From Deltaproteobacteria bacterium (lineage in GTDB: Bacteria; Bdellovibrionota; Bdellovibrionia; Bdellovibrionales; Bdellovibrionaceae), in the NCBI GenBank assembly GCA_017302835.1, contig JAFLCC010000005.1, positions 186,001 through 250,000 of the forward strand: a DNA stretch of 64,000 nucleotides, in the 5' to 3' direction. This document shows, piece by piece, positions 9,001 through 17,506 of this stretch. Below the pieces are notes generated by a model. The model saw only the letters and a program-made list of their open reading frames with translations, was not told where the DNA came from and did not search any database. The position numbers and the translations under genes are program-made. Every line of letters starts with the position of its first letter. The first letter of the stretch is position 1.

Positions 9001-9833
9001 CCAATCGCATCGCTAAACTTGATTCCAGTGGAGTTTTAGATACCACCTTTAATCCTGCTTCTGGTAACAATGGCGCTAATAGCAGTGTCTGGGCCATTGC
9101 CATCAGCGGTTTGGATTTATTTATTGGAGGAGATTTTACCAGTTACAAGGGCACCGCTTTAAAGTATCTTGCCAAATTGAATTTTTCAGGAACTTTAGAT
9201 GCTACTTTTAGTACGACAACGGGGCCGAGCAGCTCTGTCTATGCCCTTGTTATCAGTGGATCTAACGTTTATATCGGAGGTAAATTCACGACCTATAAAA
9301 GCGTCTCTGCCAATCGTGTTGCTAAATTAGATTACACCAATGCCGCTTTGAATACGACATTTAGCCCCTCGGCTTCCAATGGCGTGAACAACAACGTTAA
9401 TACCCTTCTCATTAACGGAAGTTCCTTATATATGGGAGGAACCTTTACAACCTATAAAGGGATCACTGTCAATCGTATCGCGAAAGTTGATACGAGCAGC
9501 GGTGATTTAGACACGACTTTTAAAAGCACAGGCACGGTGGGTTTTGGTAGCACTGTGAATGCTCTTGCTAGCGATGGGACCTCTTTATATGTGACTGGGG
9601 CTTTCACCACCTATCGAGGTGCTTCTGCCAAATATCTTTCTAAAATTGCTTTAGGCAGTGGTCTTCAGGATTCGGTTTTTGTTGCTGGCAATGGGCTTAG
9701 CGGATTTGGAGTCGTGGGTAGCTCTTTGTTCTGGGACGGGTCTAATCTTTTGGTTGGAGGGATTTTCACTTACTATCAAAATTACCAATTTCCTAATTTT
9801 GCCATAGTCAATGCGAGTGGAGTTGCTCAGTAA
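6015..9833 (+). CDS. Giant surface lipoprotein, 3' part: Ig-like modules and delta-60 repeats
   Basis: Continuation of the gene that begins at 4958, in the +1 frame. The first ~500 residues continue the Ig-like modules (GTCSESGQPVVLSGAI and similar; MYLTEDPACSSGGVWESF). The last ~750 residues hold about 14 copies of a ~50-residue repeat, pattern GGDFTTYRGxxANRIAKLDSSGVLDTTFNPSSGxNG, which is the delta-60/DUF5122 repeat expected to form beta-propeller blades. The repeat order is itself repeated: GTALKYLAKL...TTTGPS followed by TYKS...ANR occurs twice (about 8350-8590 and 9130-9370). The function is unknown; adhesion or surface-layer roles are guesses. Any independent start (GTG 6045) has no good ribosome site, so the 3' part is probably not translated alone. 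Confidence 0.8.
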   Translation, partial: TGTCSEEGKSVVISGAISSTVTCTSGNWSASLNATAVPNGSVTLYINHQDVAGNSASQITRIFSKNTTVPTLTLSSPVSGSAVNIANQNAVTFNGTCSESGQPVVLSGAITSSISCAGGVWSVSFDLSGFPDAPFSLAFDHQNAAGNSATQVVAVYTKDTLAPTISFSTPLASDYINSSNVTSVLVSGSCSENTRTISISGSVSTSTTCSSGSFSKSVNFSAVPDGTITLNVDHADDAGNPATQATVSLTKDVVSPSANSLVINGDTAIAATTAVNLSLSSTGAFEMYLTEDPACSSGGVWESFATTKAWNLTATNASVSVYMKTRDLAGNTSACVSDSIIHDDTAPIWLDVPFHAAIYNSLIESPAVTYTESATDDLGSGVQKYQYAIGTGTTGDLAFDIAPWTNVTGGAFTATGLSLTEGGTYYVNMQVIDNAGNLTQQSSAGWLADTTPPVLTVNTPVNNELITEPEFAVAGSCDNAYTIEITYGANITGPSTLTCTGGVYKLYVEITGTSGTRTLTLSQTDSGNNITSLPMTYNYQLRMSLNGQILTMQKLPDGSTLFGGTFNSLSLNRDMYLVRTNSDGTKDTSFTTGSGFNGQVYAFAEMADGNILVGGDFTTYRGRPANRIAKINSSGVLDTTFNPPSGNNGAAGIVRTIAVQGTSIYLGGDFTKYRGTTVNRIAKLDANGVLDTTFLSTGTVGFSSGSIYSVAVGSGVVYIGGSFTSYRGGVANRIAKVDSITGALDTTFNPSSGSNGANNNVRTIVLNGTDVFIAGDFTAYRGTALKYLAKLSSSGVLDGTFSTTTGPSAAVYSIVTDGVSLYLGGTFTTYKSAAANRIAKVNLTTAALDTNFSPSSGANGASSTVNALYLSGATLYAGGLFTTYRNLSAVRVAKMGTDGVLDTTYNPSSGANGASGNVNAILASTNGVYVGGNFYSYRNFSKANYIAKIDSAGNLDTTFNSQSAANGFNNNVRAIALSGSTIFVGGDFTTYGGAAANRIAKLDSSGVLDTTFNPASGNNGANSSVWAIAISGLDLFIGGDFTSYKGTALKYLAKLNFSGTLDATFSTTTGPSSSVYALVISGSNVYIGGKFTTYKSVSANRVAKLDYTNAALNTTFSPSASNGVNNNVNTLLINGSSLYMGGTFTTYKGITVNRIAKVDTSSGDLDTTFKSTGTVGFGSTVNALASDGTSLYVTGAFTTYRGASAKYLSKIALGSGLQDSVFVAGNGLSGFGVVGSSLFWDGSNLLVGGIFTYYQNYQFPNFAIVNASGVAQ

Positions 9834-9840
9834 GAGGAGG

Positions 9841-9864
9841 TTCCACTTTTGAGTCAAAGGTGAA
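9841..9864. terminator. Possible bidirectional terminator between convergent genes
   Basis: TTCCACTTTTGA, one unpaired G, TCAAAGGTGAA form a stem of about 11 pairs (one mismatch) between the convergent stop codons of the giant lipoprotein gene and argH. No long T run follows on the plus strand. Position supports the call more than sequence does. Confidence 0.35.
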
Positions 9865-9873
9865 ACCCCTGGT

Positions 9874-11253
9874 TTAGTATTTTTTTAACAACTTTTTGGC
9901 AAGTTCGAGCTGAGCCGCTACGGCTGTAGGGGAAGTGCCCCCCCTGGAACTTCGAGAATTCATGACGGCTTCATGAGAAAGAATCAACAAAACATCCTGT
10001 TCAAAAACAGCGCTCGTTTTTTTTAATTCAGGCAAAGTGAGGGCTTCCATTTTTATTTTATTTTCTAAGCAGTACTGAACCAACTTGCCAACAATCTCGT
10101 GGGCGATGCGAAAAGACACTCCTTTGGTGACGAGATAATCAGCCAAATCCGTTGCGTTGGAAAAATCTCCCTCAAGGCTTGATTTCATTTTTTGCGCTTT
10201 AAACGAAGCTTTCGTTAACATGAGATGGGTCAGACGCAAACATGATTTCAAAGTGTCAACACTTCGAAATAGAAATGTTTTATCTTCTTGTAAGTCTCGA
10301 TTGTAGGCTAATGGCAAGGCTTTCATCATGGTCAGGGCTCCCATCAAATCGCCATAGACCAAGCCAACTCGTCCCCTGATAAGCTCTGCCACATCTGGAT
10401 TTTTCTTTTGAGGCATGATGCTTGAACCAGTGGTGACCTCATCGGCTAATTCAACGAATCCAAATTCGGGAGTGCTCCACAGGACCAGCTCTTCGCTCAG
10501 TTTTGAAAGATGCATCATGGATAGAGAAGCCGAGGATAAAAATTCAACGATAAAATCGCGATCACTGACAGCATCTAAACTGTTTTCACATAGGGAATCG
10601 AATCCTAAATCGCTGGCCAACTGAAGACGATCGGTAGGAAATCCAGTTCCTGCAAGGGCTGCCGCCCCCAGGGGAAGATGATTGATCCGTTTTTGTGATT
10701 CATGAAATCGCTCGCGGTCCCGTTCGAGCATCCAAAAATACGCTAGCAGATGCTGGGCGAGGCTCACTGGTTGAGCATGCTGAGTGTGGGTCATTCCCGG
10801 CAACAAGGTATGCAGATGTTCAGAAGCTTTTTGGACTAAAAAACCTTGGAGTTTGGAAATAATTTCTTCTATTTCAGTGACTTCAGTTCTTAAATAGATC
10901 CGAATATCTGTGGCCACTTGATCATTGCGACTTCGAGCGGTGTGGAGCTTGCCAGCGATACTTCCAATTTTTTGCGCCAATTTCTTTTCGATATCGGAAT
11001 GGATATCTTCAGAGCAGGGATCTATAGTAGAAGTACCAGACTCTAGGTCTTTGGCGATATCTGCTAATCCTTGAATGAGGAGCTGGGCCTCAGAGGGCGG
11101 AATAATATTCTGCCTACCCAGCATTTGAGCATGGGCGATGGAGGCTTGAATATCCACTTTCCAAAGGCGTTGATCGATACTCAGAGAGCTCGTAAAAGAT
11201 TCCACCTCTTTGTGCGTATCTTGAGTGAAGCGACCACCCCAAAGTTTAGACAT
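9874..11253 (-). CDS. argH: Argininosuccinate lyase
   Basis: Splits argininosuccinate into arginine and fumarate, the last step of arginine synthesis; a cytosolic homotetramer of the fumarase/aspartase superfamily. Normal length (459 residues). Clear family features: N-terminal KLWGGRF, the HTARSRNDQVATD segment, the TPGMTHTQHAQPVSL-like block (LLPGMTHTQHAQPVSLAQH), and the catalytic signature GSSIMPQKKNPD. Its ATG lies 2 bases after the argG stop and its ribosome site (GAAGG) is inside the argG end, so the two genes are translated from one transcript. Confidence 0.97.
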   Translation of the reverse strand: MSKLWGGRFTQDTHKEVESFTSSLSIDQRLWKVDIQASIAHAQMLGRQNIIPPSEAQLLIQGLADIAKDLESGTSTIDPCSEDIHSDIEKKLAQKIGSIAGKLHTARSRNDQVATDIRIYLRTEVTEIEEIISKLQGFLVQKASEHLHTLLPGMTHTQHAQPVSLAQHLLAYFWMLERDRERFHESQKRINHLPLGAAALAGTGFPTDRLQLASDLGFDSLCENSLDAVSDRDFIVEFLSSASLSMMHLSKLSEELVLWSTPEFGFVELADEVTTGSSIMPQKKNPDVAELIRGRVGLVYGDLMGALTMMKALPLAYNRDLQEDKTFLFRSVDTLKSCLRLTHLMLTKASFKAQKMKSSLEGDFSNATDLADYLVTKGVSFRIAHEIVGKLVQYCLENKIKMEALTLPELKKTSAVFEQDVLLILSHEAVMNSRSSRGGTSPTAVAAQLELAKKLLKKY

Positions 11254-11255
11254 AA

Positions 11256-12455
11256 TTACCTTCTTTTTTTCAAAAGCTGTTGGTACATGCGAGCTTGCAG
11301 TCCAAAGTTTTTTACGGAACCTGTACTTTCCCTTTGATCAAAGGTTGTTGTATCAAAGGAAGCCAAGTCTTCAGAGTACAGGGCCCAATCAGATTTCCTG
11401 CCAACGACGGTTAAGTTCGCCTTATAAAGTTTTAAAATCACATGCCCACTCACACGTTTTTGTGTTTCGCCGATGAAGGCTTCTAAATCTTCTTTTAAGG
11501 GGTCCCACCAACGTCCTTCGTAGGCCAGATGACTCCATTCTTGATCGATCAAACTTTTAAAGCGAATTTCATCCCGAGTGAGAACCAAATTTTCCAAGGC
11601 CCTATGGGCTTTTAAAAAAACCGTGGCGCCAGGGCATTCATAATTTTCGCGAACCTTTAAGCCCATCATTCGATCTTCCATAATATCGATGCGACCGATA
11701 CCGTGAGCTCCGGCTATTTGGTTCATTTGCAAAACCAAATTAGCAGGACTGCGTTTCTCGCCATTGATAGCCACGGGCACGCCATCTTGAAATTGCAAAT
11801 CAATGACCAGTGGTTTGACTTCTGCTTTTTCTGCAGATTGGGTCCATTGAAATATTTCTTCGGGTGGGGTAAAGTCTGGCTCTTCTAAACGACCGCCTTC
11901 AATGGATCGTCCCCAAAGGTTTTCATCGATACTCCAAATTTTTTCCAAGCTTTGCTGGATAGGCACGTTATTTTTGAGAGCATATTCAATCTCCCAAGTG
12001 CGAGTCATGTTTTTTTCACGCACCGGTGCATGTATCACGGCCGAAGGCATTAGGCTTCGAATGCCAAATTCAATCCGGTACTGATCGTTTCCCTTTCCCG
12101 TACAGCCATGGGCAAAGGCCTGAATTCCTAGTTTCTCTGCTACTTCCACTGCTTTTTTGGCGATCAAGGGGCGGGCGATCGAGGTCGACATCGGGTAACC
12201 TTGGTACTCCCCGTTAGCTTGCAAGGACTTCCAACAAAACTCTGTCGTAAATTCCTCTTGAGCATTGACAGTATAATGTTCTGTTCCTAATATTTTTGCC
12301 TTTTCAGCGGCGACTTTGATTTCTTCCGGAGCTTGTCCAACATCGACAGTGACCGTCACCACCTTGTGATAACCATATTCTTCTTTCATCAGGGGAATAC
12401 ATATAGAGGTGTCGAGACCTCCACTATAAACTAAAAGTACTTTTTTTTCTGACAT
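11256..12455 (-). CDS. argG: Argininosuccinate synthase
   Basis: ATP-dependent joining of citrulline and aspartate to argininosuccinate. The P-loop-like VLLVYSGGLDTSICIPLM is at the N-terminus, followed by the citrulline/aspartate-site blocks FAHGCTGKGNDQYRIE and KENMTRTWEIEYALKN. Length (399 residues) is typical of the family. A clear AAGGATG ribosome site precedes the ATG. It is first in an argG-argH operon and divergent from argF; the shared upstream region carries ARG-box-like sites. Confidence 0.97.
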   Translation of the reverse strand: MSEKKVLLVYSGGLDTSICIPLMKEEYGYHKVVTVTVDVGQAPEEIKVAAEKAKILGTEHYTVNAQEEFTTEFCWKSLQANGEYQGYPMSTSIARPLIAKKAVEVAEKLGIQAFAHGCTGKGNDQYRIEFGIRSLMPSAVIHAPVREKNMTRTWEIEYALKNNVPIQQSLEKIWSIDENLWGRSIEGGRLEEPDFTPPEEIFQWTQSAEKAEVKPLVIDLQFQDGVPVAINGEKRSPANLVLQMNQIAGAHGIGRIDIMEDRMMGLKVRENYECPGATVFLKAHRALENLVLTRDEIRFKSLIDQEWSHLAYEGRWWDPLKEDLEAFIGETQKRVSGHVILKLYKANLTVVGRKSDWALYSEDLASFDTTTFDQRESTGSVKNFGLQARMYQQLLKKRR

Positions 12456-12514
12456 ATTTCATCCTTTACATGAAGCACATGAAGGCTAATATTGATATTG
12501 CAAATAACAGCTCA

Positions 12515-12548
12515 TGAATATTTATGCAAATATATGCAAAAATATGCA
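12515..12548. promoter_or_regulatory. Tandem ARG-box-like operators, argG side
   Basis: TGAATATTTATGCA (12515-12528) fits the general ArgR-type palindrome TGNATWWWWATNCA exactly. It overlaps two further copies with one mismatch each, TGCAAATATATGCA (12525-12538) and TGCAAAAATATGCA (12535-12548). The ATGCA core recurs every 10 bases, so all half-sites face the same side of the helix. Binding by an ArgR/AhrC-type repressor is inferred from the motif and the flanking arginine genes. Confidence 0.6.
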
Positions 12549-12605
12549 TAAACGCAAGCTTATTCTTGATTTATTTAGATTTGTTGTTAATGTATGCAGC
12601 ATTGA

Positions 12606-12619
12606 TGCATATAAATGCA
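12606..12619. promoter_or_regulatory. ARG-box-like operator, argF side
   Basis: TGCATATAAATGCA fits TGNATWWWWATNCA in every position and lies 56 bases upstream of the argF start, where it could overlap the promoter. Additional ATGCAG half-sites flank it. Together with the argG-side cluster it suggests joint arginine control of the divergent genes. Confidence 0.55.
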
Positions 12620-12674
12620 GCTGAAATGCAGAGACATTTCTATTGAAAAGTCTATAAATACAAAGGAGCGCGGC

Positions 12675-13691
12675 ATGTTTTCAATCCATTCTCATCATTT
12701 CTTAACAGGTGAAGAATTATCTCAATTGGAATTACTAAACTTATTGAACGTGGCTGAAGACCTCCGAAAATCTCGAGGAACTAAAGCCATTAAACCTCTT
12801 GAAGGAAAAAGCCTTGCTTTGATTTTTGAAAAACCGTCCTTAAGAACAAGATTGAGTTTTACGGTGGGTATTCAAGAGCTCGGTGGGCAAGTGATTGAGC
12901 TCAACTCGAGTCAAAAAAAATTCGAAGAACCCGAAGACACCATTCGAGTCTTACAAGGAATGGTTCATGGTGTGATGCTCAGAACCTTTGAACATAGCAA
13001 TCTCGAACGAATGGTCACTAAATCGAGAATTCCAATTATCAACGGGTTGTCGGATCTTCACCATCCTTGCCAGGCCCTTGCCGACTTGCAAACCTTGCTA
13101 CAAAACTTTGGAAAGCTCAAAGGTTTGAAATTAGCTTATGTAGGTGATGGAAATAATGTTTTACATTCGCTTTTACTATTATTGCCAATGGCGGGTGTGG
13201 ATGTTCATTATTCCTGCCCCAAAGGCTTTGAACCCGATCCGTCGATTCTAGAAAGAGCCCATTTACGAGCCGCCAAAACGGGAGCTAAAATTCGATCTTT
13301 TAAAACTCCCAAAGCGGCAGTTAAAGGTGTGAATGCCATTTCCACAGACGTGTGGACCAGCATGGGATCTGAAGATAAGGCTTCAACCAGAGAAGGCGCT
13401 TTTACTGGTTACCAGGTTAATTTGGAACTTTATAGCCATGCAAGGCCTGGAGCTTTGGTGATGCATTGTTTGCCAATGATCAAGGGGCTAGAAATTACTG
13501 CCGAGATGGTGGAGCATCCGTGCTCTGCTTTATTTCAACAGGCTGAAAACCGACTCCACTCACAAAAAGCCTTGATGTTAGGAATTTGGAATGGGCTTCG
13601 TCACTATGCCCCCTATTCCAATGCCCATCATTCCCTTGAATGTCTGCATGAAGAAGTTCATCAAACTTTAGAACTTCAAGCGCGCTCTTAA
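12675..13691 (+). CDS. argF: Ornithine carbamoyltransferase
   Basis: Makes citrulline from ornithine and carbamoyl phosphate. The carbamoyl-phosphate loop is present as EKPSLRTRLSF (a common variant of STRTR), followed by LHHPCQALADLQT, the ornithine motif DVWTSMGSE, and MHCLP. The frame opens at 12615, but the ATG at 12675 is preceded by AAAGGAGCG and gives MFSIHSHHFL, the expected N-terminus, so I use it (338 residues). DVWxSMGxE and HCLP argue for true ornithine use rather than the N-acetyl- or N-succinyl-ornithine branches. Divergent from argGH, so three adjacent genes cover the last three steps of the pathway. Confidence 0.94.
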   Translation: MFSIHSHHFLTGEELSQLELLNLLNVAEDLRKSRGTKAIKPLEGKSLALIFEKPSLRTRLSFTVGIQELGGQVIELNSSQKKFEEPEDTIRVLQGMVHGVMLRTFEHSNLERMVTKSRIPIINGLSDLHHPCQALADLQTLLQNFGKLKGLKLAYVGDGNNVLHSLLLLLPMAGVDVHYSCPKGFEPDPSILERAHLRAAKTGAKIRSFKTPKAAVKGVNAISTDVWTSMGSEDKASTREGAFTGYQVNLELYSHARPGALVMHCLPMIKGLEITAEMVEHPCSALFQQAENRLHSQKALMLGIWNGLRHYAPYSNAHHSLECLHEEVHQTLELQARS

Positions 13692-13707
13692 TATTCTTTC
13701 ATTCATT

Positions 13708-14817
13708 TTAGTTTAATTTTTTAAGGGTTCGGATGTATTCTTCCAATAGCTCTGTGGATTCTATTCTTTCCTGATAATAATCCGCAAGTTTTTGATGATC
13801 CACGTTTTCATTTACCTTTAAAAGCGCTTTTAATTTCATATCCGTATTCATTTTAGCGCTTTTTGAATATCCTAGTTCTTCTAAGGCTTCATGAATGTAA
13901 ATTTGTTTTTCAGCATTATCTTTTGCTGATCCTATGGTTGAAACAATTTCACACAAAATACTATGGACTTTAAAGGATATGGCTAAAGGATTTGAAACTT
14001 CTGAAGGGGTCATCTTCAAATATTTGCTTTCGGTTAAAAGAGGATTTGCCTTTATTAACTCATTTAAAAAGGAGTCCACTTTTGTGGAAACGGTTAGAGA
14101 ATGATCATATTGAGTGAAACCATTTAAGTTTTGCACATGGATGACGATCCAACGAATTCTTCTTCGGAGTTCATGTAATCCTTTTTCAATATCTGAATGG
14201 GTGAACTTTCGTTTCTTGATGTCTTTTGACAACCTCTCCAATTCTTTAACAAGATAGCTTATATGAATTTTCTTATCCTCTTTGGCTGATTTCCATTTTG
14301 GAAAATCAACAAGATTTTTACGTATTTTTTTAAGGGAAAGTTCATCCTCTAAAGCTGAGAAGAAATCGCCTTCGGATTTTTGCTTTAAGTCTTTAAAGTG
14401 GGAAACGAGTTCTGGTTCTTTTAAATCTTTCGATAATTGCAATAAACTGGCTTTTAAATCGACTTTCCCTAAAAGACCCTCAAATTTTTTAAATAAGTTT
14501 AAATAGTTAAGAAAGAATGAACTTTTATCTTCTTCATAGGCTAAATTATAAACGCGAGCTTGATCTTCCATACGAAAAAATAAAACTCTGGCTTCCGACA
14601 GTAATAACTGATCATTCGCTTCATCCATACCCAGATTTTTGATCTTAAGTAATTGGTCATTTAAGATGTCTAAATTTTTTGTAAATATTTGCAATCCCCA
14701 ATTTTTATTTTCATCGTAGCTCTTAGTATAGCTAGCAAGGCAACTGGAGGAACTCTGAGAAGAGCTAATGCTTGCGGCGAAGATCATCAGCAATGGCAAA
14801 AAGAATTTTTTTTTCAT
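13708..14817 (-). CDS. Secreted helical protein, unknown function
   Basis: No family recognised. It has an N-terminal signal peptide (MKKKFFLPLLMIFAASISSS, then a serine-rich stretch and one cysteine), so it should be exported; SSSCLAS is a poor lipobox. The remaining ~340 residues are Lys/Glu/Leu-rich and look almost wholly alpha-helical, without obvious catalytic motifs. An AAGGATG ribosome site precedes the ATG. It sits with several other small envelope proteins on the same strand, but gaps of 90 bases or more make a tight operon unlikely. Confidence 0.75.
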   Translation of the reverse strand: MKKKFFLPLLMIFAASISSSQSSSSCLASYTKSYDENKNWGLQIFTKNLDILNDQLLKIKNLGMDEANDQLLLSEARVLFFRMEDQARVYNLAYEEDKSSFFLNYLNLFKKFEGLLGKVDLKASLLQLSKDLKEPELVSHFKDLKQKSEGDFFSALEDELSLKKIRKNLVDFPKWKSAKEDKKIHISYLVKELERLSKDIKKRKFTHSDIEKGLHELRRRIRWIVIHVQNLNGFTQYDHSLTVSTKVDSFLNELIKANPLLTESKYLKMTPSEVSNPLAISFKVHSILCEIVSTIGSAKDNAEKQIYIHEALEELGYSKSAKMNTDMKLKALLKVNENVDHQKLADYYQERIESTELLEEYIRTLKKLN

Positions 14818-14906
14818 AGAACATCCTTCTTATCAAATTATGGTTTAGCTAATTTATGATTTAGCTTATTTATATCTTAGCTCATTTATGGCTAAGCTAT
14901 GACTAG

Positions 14907-15260
14907 TTAAAGTGCTAGTTCAAGGCACTTGATTTCGTCTCTGTTCAGAACAATTACAGAGCTGGGTTCTGTCGTTATCGAATCCTGACGAACATTATTT
15001 TTAATGTAATTAATCCAAGATTTAAGTTTATCTTCTTCACAAGCGCAAGGTGCCTGATGATCCATTTTGCACAATCGAGAAGTAAAGATGCGAACGTAGG
15101 TTCGAATTAAATTCCCCTTCAAGGTTTGATCCTCAAGAATTTTTTGTTTGTCTTCTAAACGAAATGGTTCTTCATTTGTTTTGGAATAACCAACACTCAT
15201 AAAAAAGGTGAGGGCGATGATCATCGAATTTAAAATTGAAATGATTTTTGAATTTTTCAA
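14907..15260 (-). CDS. Small secreted cysteine-containing protein, unknown
   Basis: A 117-residue protein that starts with TTG; the AGGAG 7 bases upstream decides the start. The signal peptide ends near SVGYSKTNEE. The mature part has a compact cysteine group, CKMDHQAPCACEEDK, and another cysteine close to the C-terminus, which could make disulfides in the periplasm or bind a metal. No family is recognised. Confidence 0.65.
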   Translation of the reverse strand: MKNSKIISILNSMIIALTFFMSVGYSKTNEEPFRLEDKQKILEDQTLKGNLIRTYVRIFTSRLCKMDHQAPCACEEDKLKSWINYIKNNVRQDSITTEPSSVIVLNRDEIKCLELAL

Positions 15261-15323
15261 GGTAGGACTCCTTTTGGTTGGCCGAACCTACACCATATAA
15301 TGCCTTGTGTCAATATTATAAAT

Positions 15324-16910
15324 TCAAAAGAATCCTTGGCTTTTAAGAGATTTGAATAAAGCTAAATTTTGCCTGTAGTAATCATCATAGAATTTAATAA
15401 CATGATCTTTCTTTTCTACGGTTAATTGAATTAAATAAACGGGGAGTGGAGACTTCAGGACCATGGAAAGGGTTGGCTTATTGGACTCTCCAGGCTTGGC
15501 GACAAAATTCATAATTTTATCCCTGGTCCAGCTGGTGGCACGTAATAAATACTCTGCAAAGTCGATAGGTTTCTCAAGACGAACACAACCTGAGCTAAGA
15601 AACCTATAATTTTTGGCAAACAAATGTCGGTCTCCAGTATCATGGAGGTAAATTGAAAATCGATTTGTCATCGAAAATTTAACCACACCCAGGGCATTGC
15701 TATAACTAGGCATCTGTACCAACTGAAAATAAACATTCTCTCTGGTGACTTCTTGCCAATCAATAGAGTAGGGGTCAATTTCCTCGTCGCTGTTTACATC
15801 GATAACTTTAAAGTTTCCTCTGTTTAAATAACTAAGATCTTTTTGTAAGATCCTTAATTTATCTTTAAAGAACACGCTCAAGGGAACGGTCCAAGTGGGA
15901 TTCAAAGTGACACTCACGATCTTATCTTTCATGGAGGGAGTTTTTCGAGTTACCTGGCCATTGATGGTCTTAAATTGCAGAATGGGATCGTGGTCTTGAA
16001 GATTATTATCAAAAACTTTTATAGTCTGGTTGGCAATATTGACAAAGGCATATCGATTTTCAAGTTCCCTGGGAAGCCATCGCAACTTTTCCATCTGCAA
16101 CTGAATTTCTACAATTCGAGTCGAGAGTGGAACGTTAATATATTGCCAAAAGTAAGAATCAGGTTTTATGACCTTTTCTGAATTAAGTAATTTATTTGCG
16201 TAAATATCTTTGACTGCAAATTCCAAGTCAGGATCAAAACGTTTATTGAAATAGGAAAAATGATAACCAAATAAAGATAATTTATGTTTGATTTGTAAAA
16301 CAACTTCATTTTCTGAGTTTAGTTTTAAAGTTTCCGGAAATGGGGTGATCAAAGGCCAATTGGAACTAGCTTCTAGATTTTTAAGATAGATTAACATTTC
16401 TTTAAGTTGAAGAAATGGCTCTGACTTGGGACCTAACTCTGAAAACAAATCCTTTGGATGATTCAAAAGATTTAAAGTAAGGGCCTGATAATCTGAAAAT
16501 TTATTTCTTTCAAATTCGATATCCTTGGCTACCGACTTTGGAGGGATCCTTCCGGTAATATGATGAATGAGTGCTGAAAGAATACTTTTTCCTAAGAGCA
16601 ATTCAGATTCTTGATTTAAATAAACTGGATTTTCCTTAAAAGTCTTCCATTGCTTCAAACCATAGTTTTCTGAAATCAATCCATTTTCTTCAATTTGTTT
16701 GTAAATACTTTCCAATGATTCTCCAGTTGGGGTCCACTGGCCATTTTGGATAAAAAAAGGCTCAAAATCATGACTTTGATAAAAAAGCCCCAACTCACTC
16801 GTCAGCAATTTGTTTTCTTGAAAGTACTCCTGTAAGGACTCTTTCGTTTGAGAATAAGAGACCAAGGAAAATGATAAAATAAAATTAAAAATGAAAATTT
16901 GTAAACCCAT
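15324..16910 (-). CDS. Murein L,D-transpeptidase, YcbB/LdtD type
   Basis: An exported cross-linking enzyme that makes 3-3 peptide bridges in peptidoglycan. It has a signal peptide (cut near SYSQTKES), an N-terminal scaffold region with the typical ITGRIPPKSVAKDI block, a peptidoglycan-binding-like middle, and a C-terminal YkuD domain. The conserved histidine in YLHDTGDRHLF and the catalytic cysteine in RFLSSGCVRLEKP (about residue 440) are intact. Length (528) is somewhat shorter than E. coli YcbB. An AGGAATTCT ribosome site precedes ATG. The next gene downstream in the window is a small secreted protein, and a small lipoprotein-like gene lies upstream; both could be partners. Confidence 0.92.
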   Translation of the reverse strand: MGLQIFIFNFILSFSLVSYSQTKESLQEYFQENKLLTSELGLFYQSHDFEPFFIQNGQWTPTGESLESIYKQIEENGLISENYGLKQWKTFKENPVYLNQESELLLGKSILSALIHHITGRIPPKSVAKDIEFERNKFSDYQALTLNLLNHPKDLFSELGPKSEPFLQLKEMLIYLKNLEASSNWPLITPFPETLKLNSENEVVLQIKHKLSLFGYHFSYFNKRFDPDLEFAVKDIYANKLLNSEKVIKPDSYFWQYINVPLSTRIVEIQLQMEKLRWLPRELENRYAFVNIANQTIKVFDNNLQDHDPILQFKTINGQVTRKTPSMKDKIVSVTLNPTWTVPLSVFFKDKLRILQKDLSYLNRGNFKVIDVNSDEEIDPYSIDWQEVTRENVYFQLVQMPSYSNALGVVKFSMTNRFSIYLHDTGDRHLFAKNYRFLSSGCVRLEKPIDFAEYLLRATSWTRDKIMNFVAKPGESNKPTLSMVLKSPLPVYLIQLTVEKKDHVIKFYDDYYRQNLALFKSLKSQGFF

Positions 16911-16946
16911 AGAATTCCTAATAACAACCTCTTAAACTTCCTAAGT

Positions 16947-17285
16947 TTATTTTTTATCCTTAACGATCGCCTTATCTTTTACTTTAGCCTCATCTTTTGA
17001 AGAAACTTCTAAAATATTGAGATCCTCATCTAACTTAAATTCTAATTTAGAATTTGTGCTTTGGCTTTTTGAGACATTTAAAAACAAAGAGTCAAAATTT
17101 TTGTGATCTAATCTCAAATAAAGAACTTGTTTGTTTTTCTTTAAGATAACGAGCTTTCCTTCCTCATCGTCTTTAGTTTTTTTTACAGAGTCGATGATAA
17201 TTTTTGTTTTTGGTAATGCATAGCAACTGCTGAACGTGATTACTAAAAAAGTGGTACATATTCTATGCCAAAAACCTATTTTCAT
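16947..17285 (-). CDS. Small exported protein, possible lipoprotein, unknown
   Basis: A 112-residue protein with a hydrophobic N-terminus ending in TFSSC, a non-ideal lipobox with Cys21. The rest is charged (Lys/Asp/Glu-rich), including a repetitive KVKDKAIVKDKK tail. GAGGAATCC lies just before the ATG. It is 36 bases upstream of the L,D-transpeptidase gene on the same strand and probably co-transcribed with it. No family recognised. Confidence 0.65.
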   Translation of the reverse strand: MKIGFWHRICTTFLVITFSSCYALPKTKIIIDSVKKTKDDEEGKLVILKKNKQVLYLRLDHKNFDSLFLNVSKSQSTNSKLEFKLDEDLNILEVSSKDEAKVKDKAIVKDKK

Positions 17286-17506
17286 TGGATTCCTCAGGAT
17301 GATAGGAAGCCGTTATACCTTAGGTAGATGAGTAGGGATAGAATAAAAAATTTGTCCCAATGGAAGACACTTTTTTTTACCAAAGTGCCCCAAAAAAAGC
17401 ATGAAACTGTTTAAAGCTAAGACAGTTTTACCGTACTATTGAGCCACGCCAGACTTAGATCTAGAAATTTTCTTAAGTTTTTCTAAATTCTGACGATAGG
17501 TTATTT

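Noticed and set aside
11071-12217. Several plus-strand frames within argGH
   Set aside because: They are mirror frames of strongly conserved argG and argH, with no family features.
12615-12674. N-terminal extension of argF (20 extra codons)
   Set aside because: The internal ATG 12675 has an excellent ribosome site and the family N-terminus; the extension overlaps the operator.
17365-17400. Hairpin with a T run upstream of the Calx-beta gene as a terminator
   Set aside because: The possible stem (CACTTT/AAAGTG) is only 6 pairs and the T run is inside the loop.
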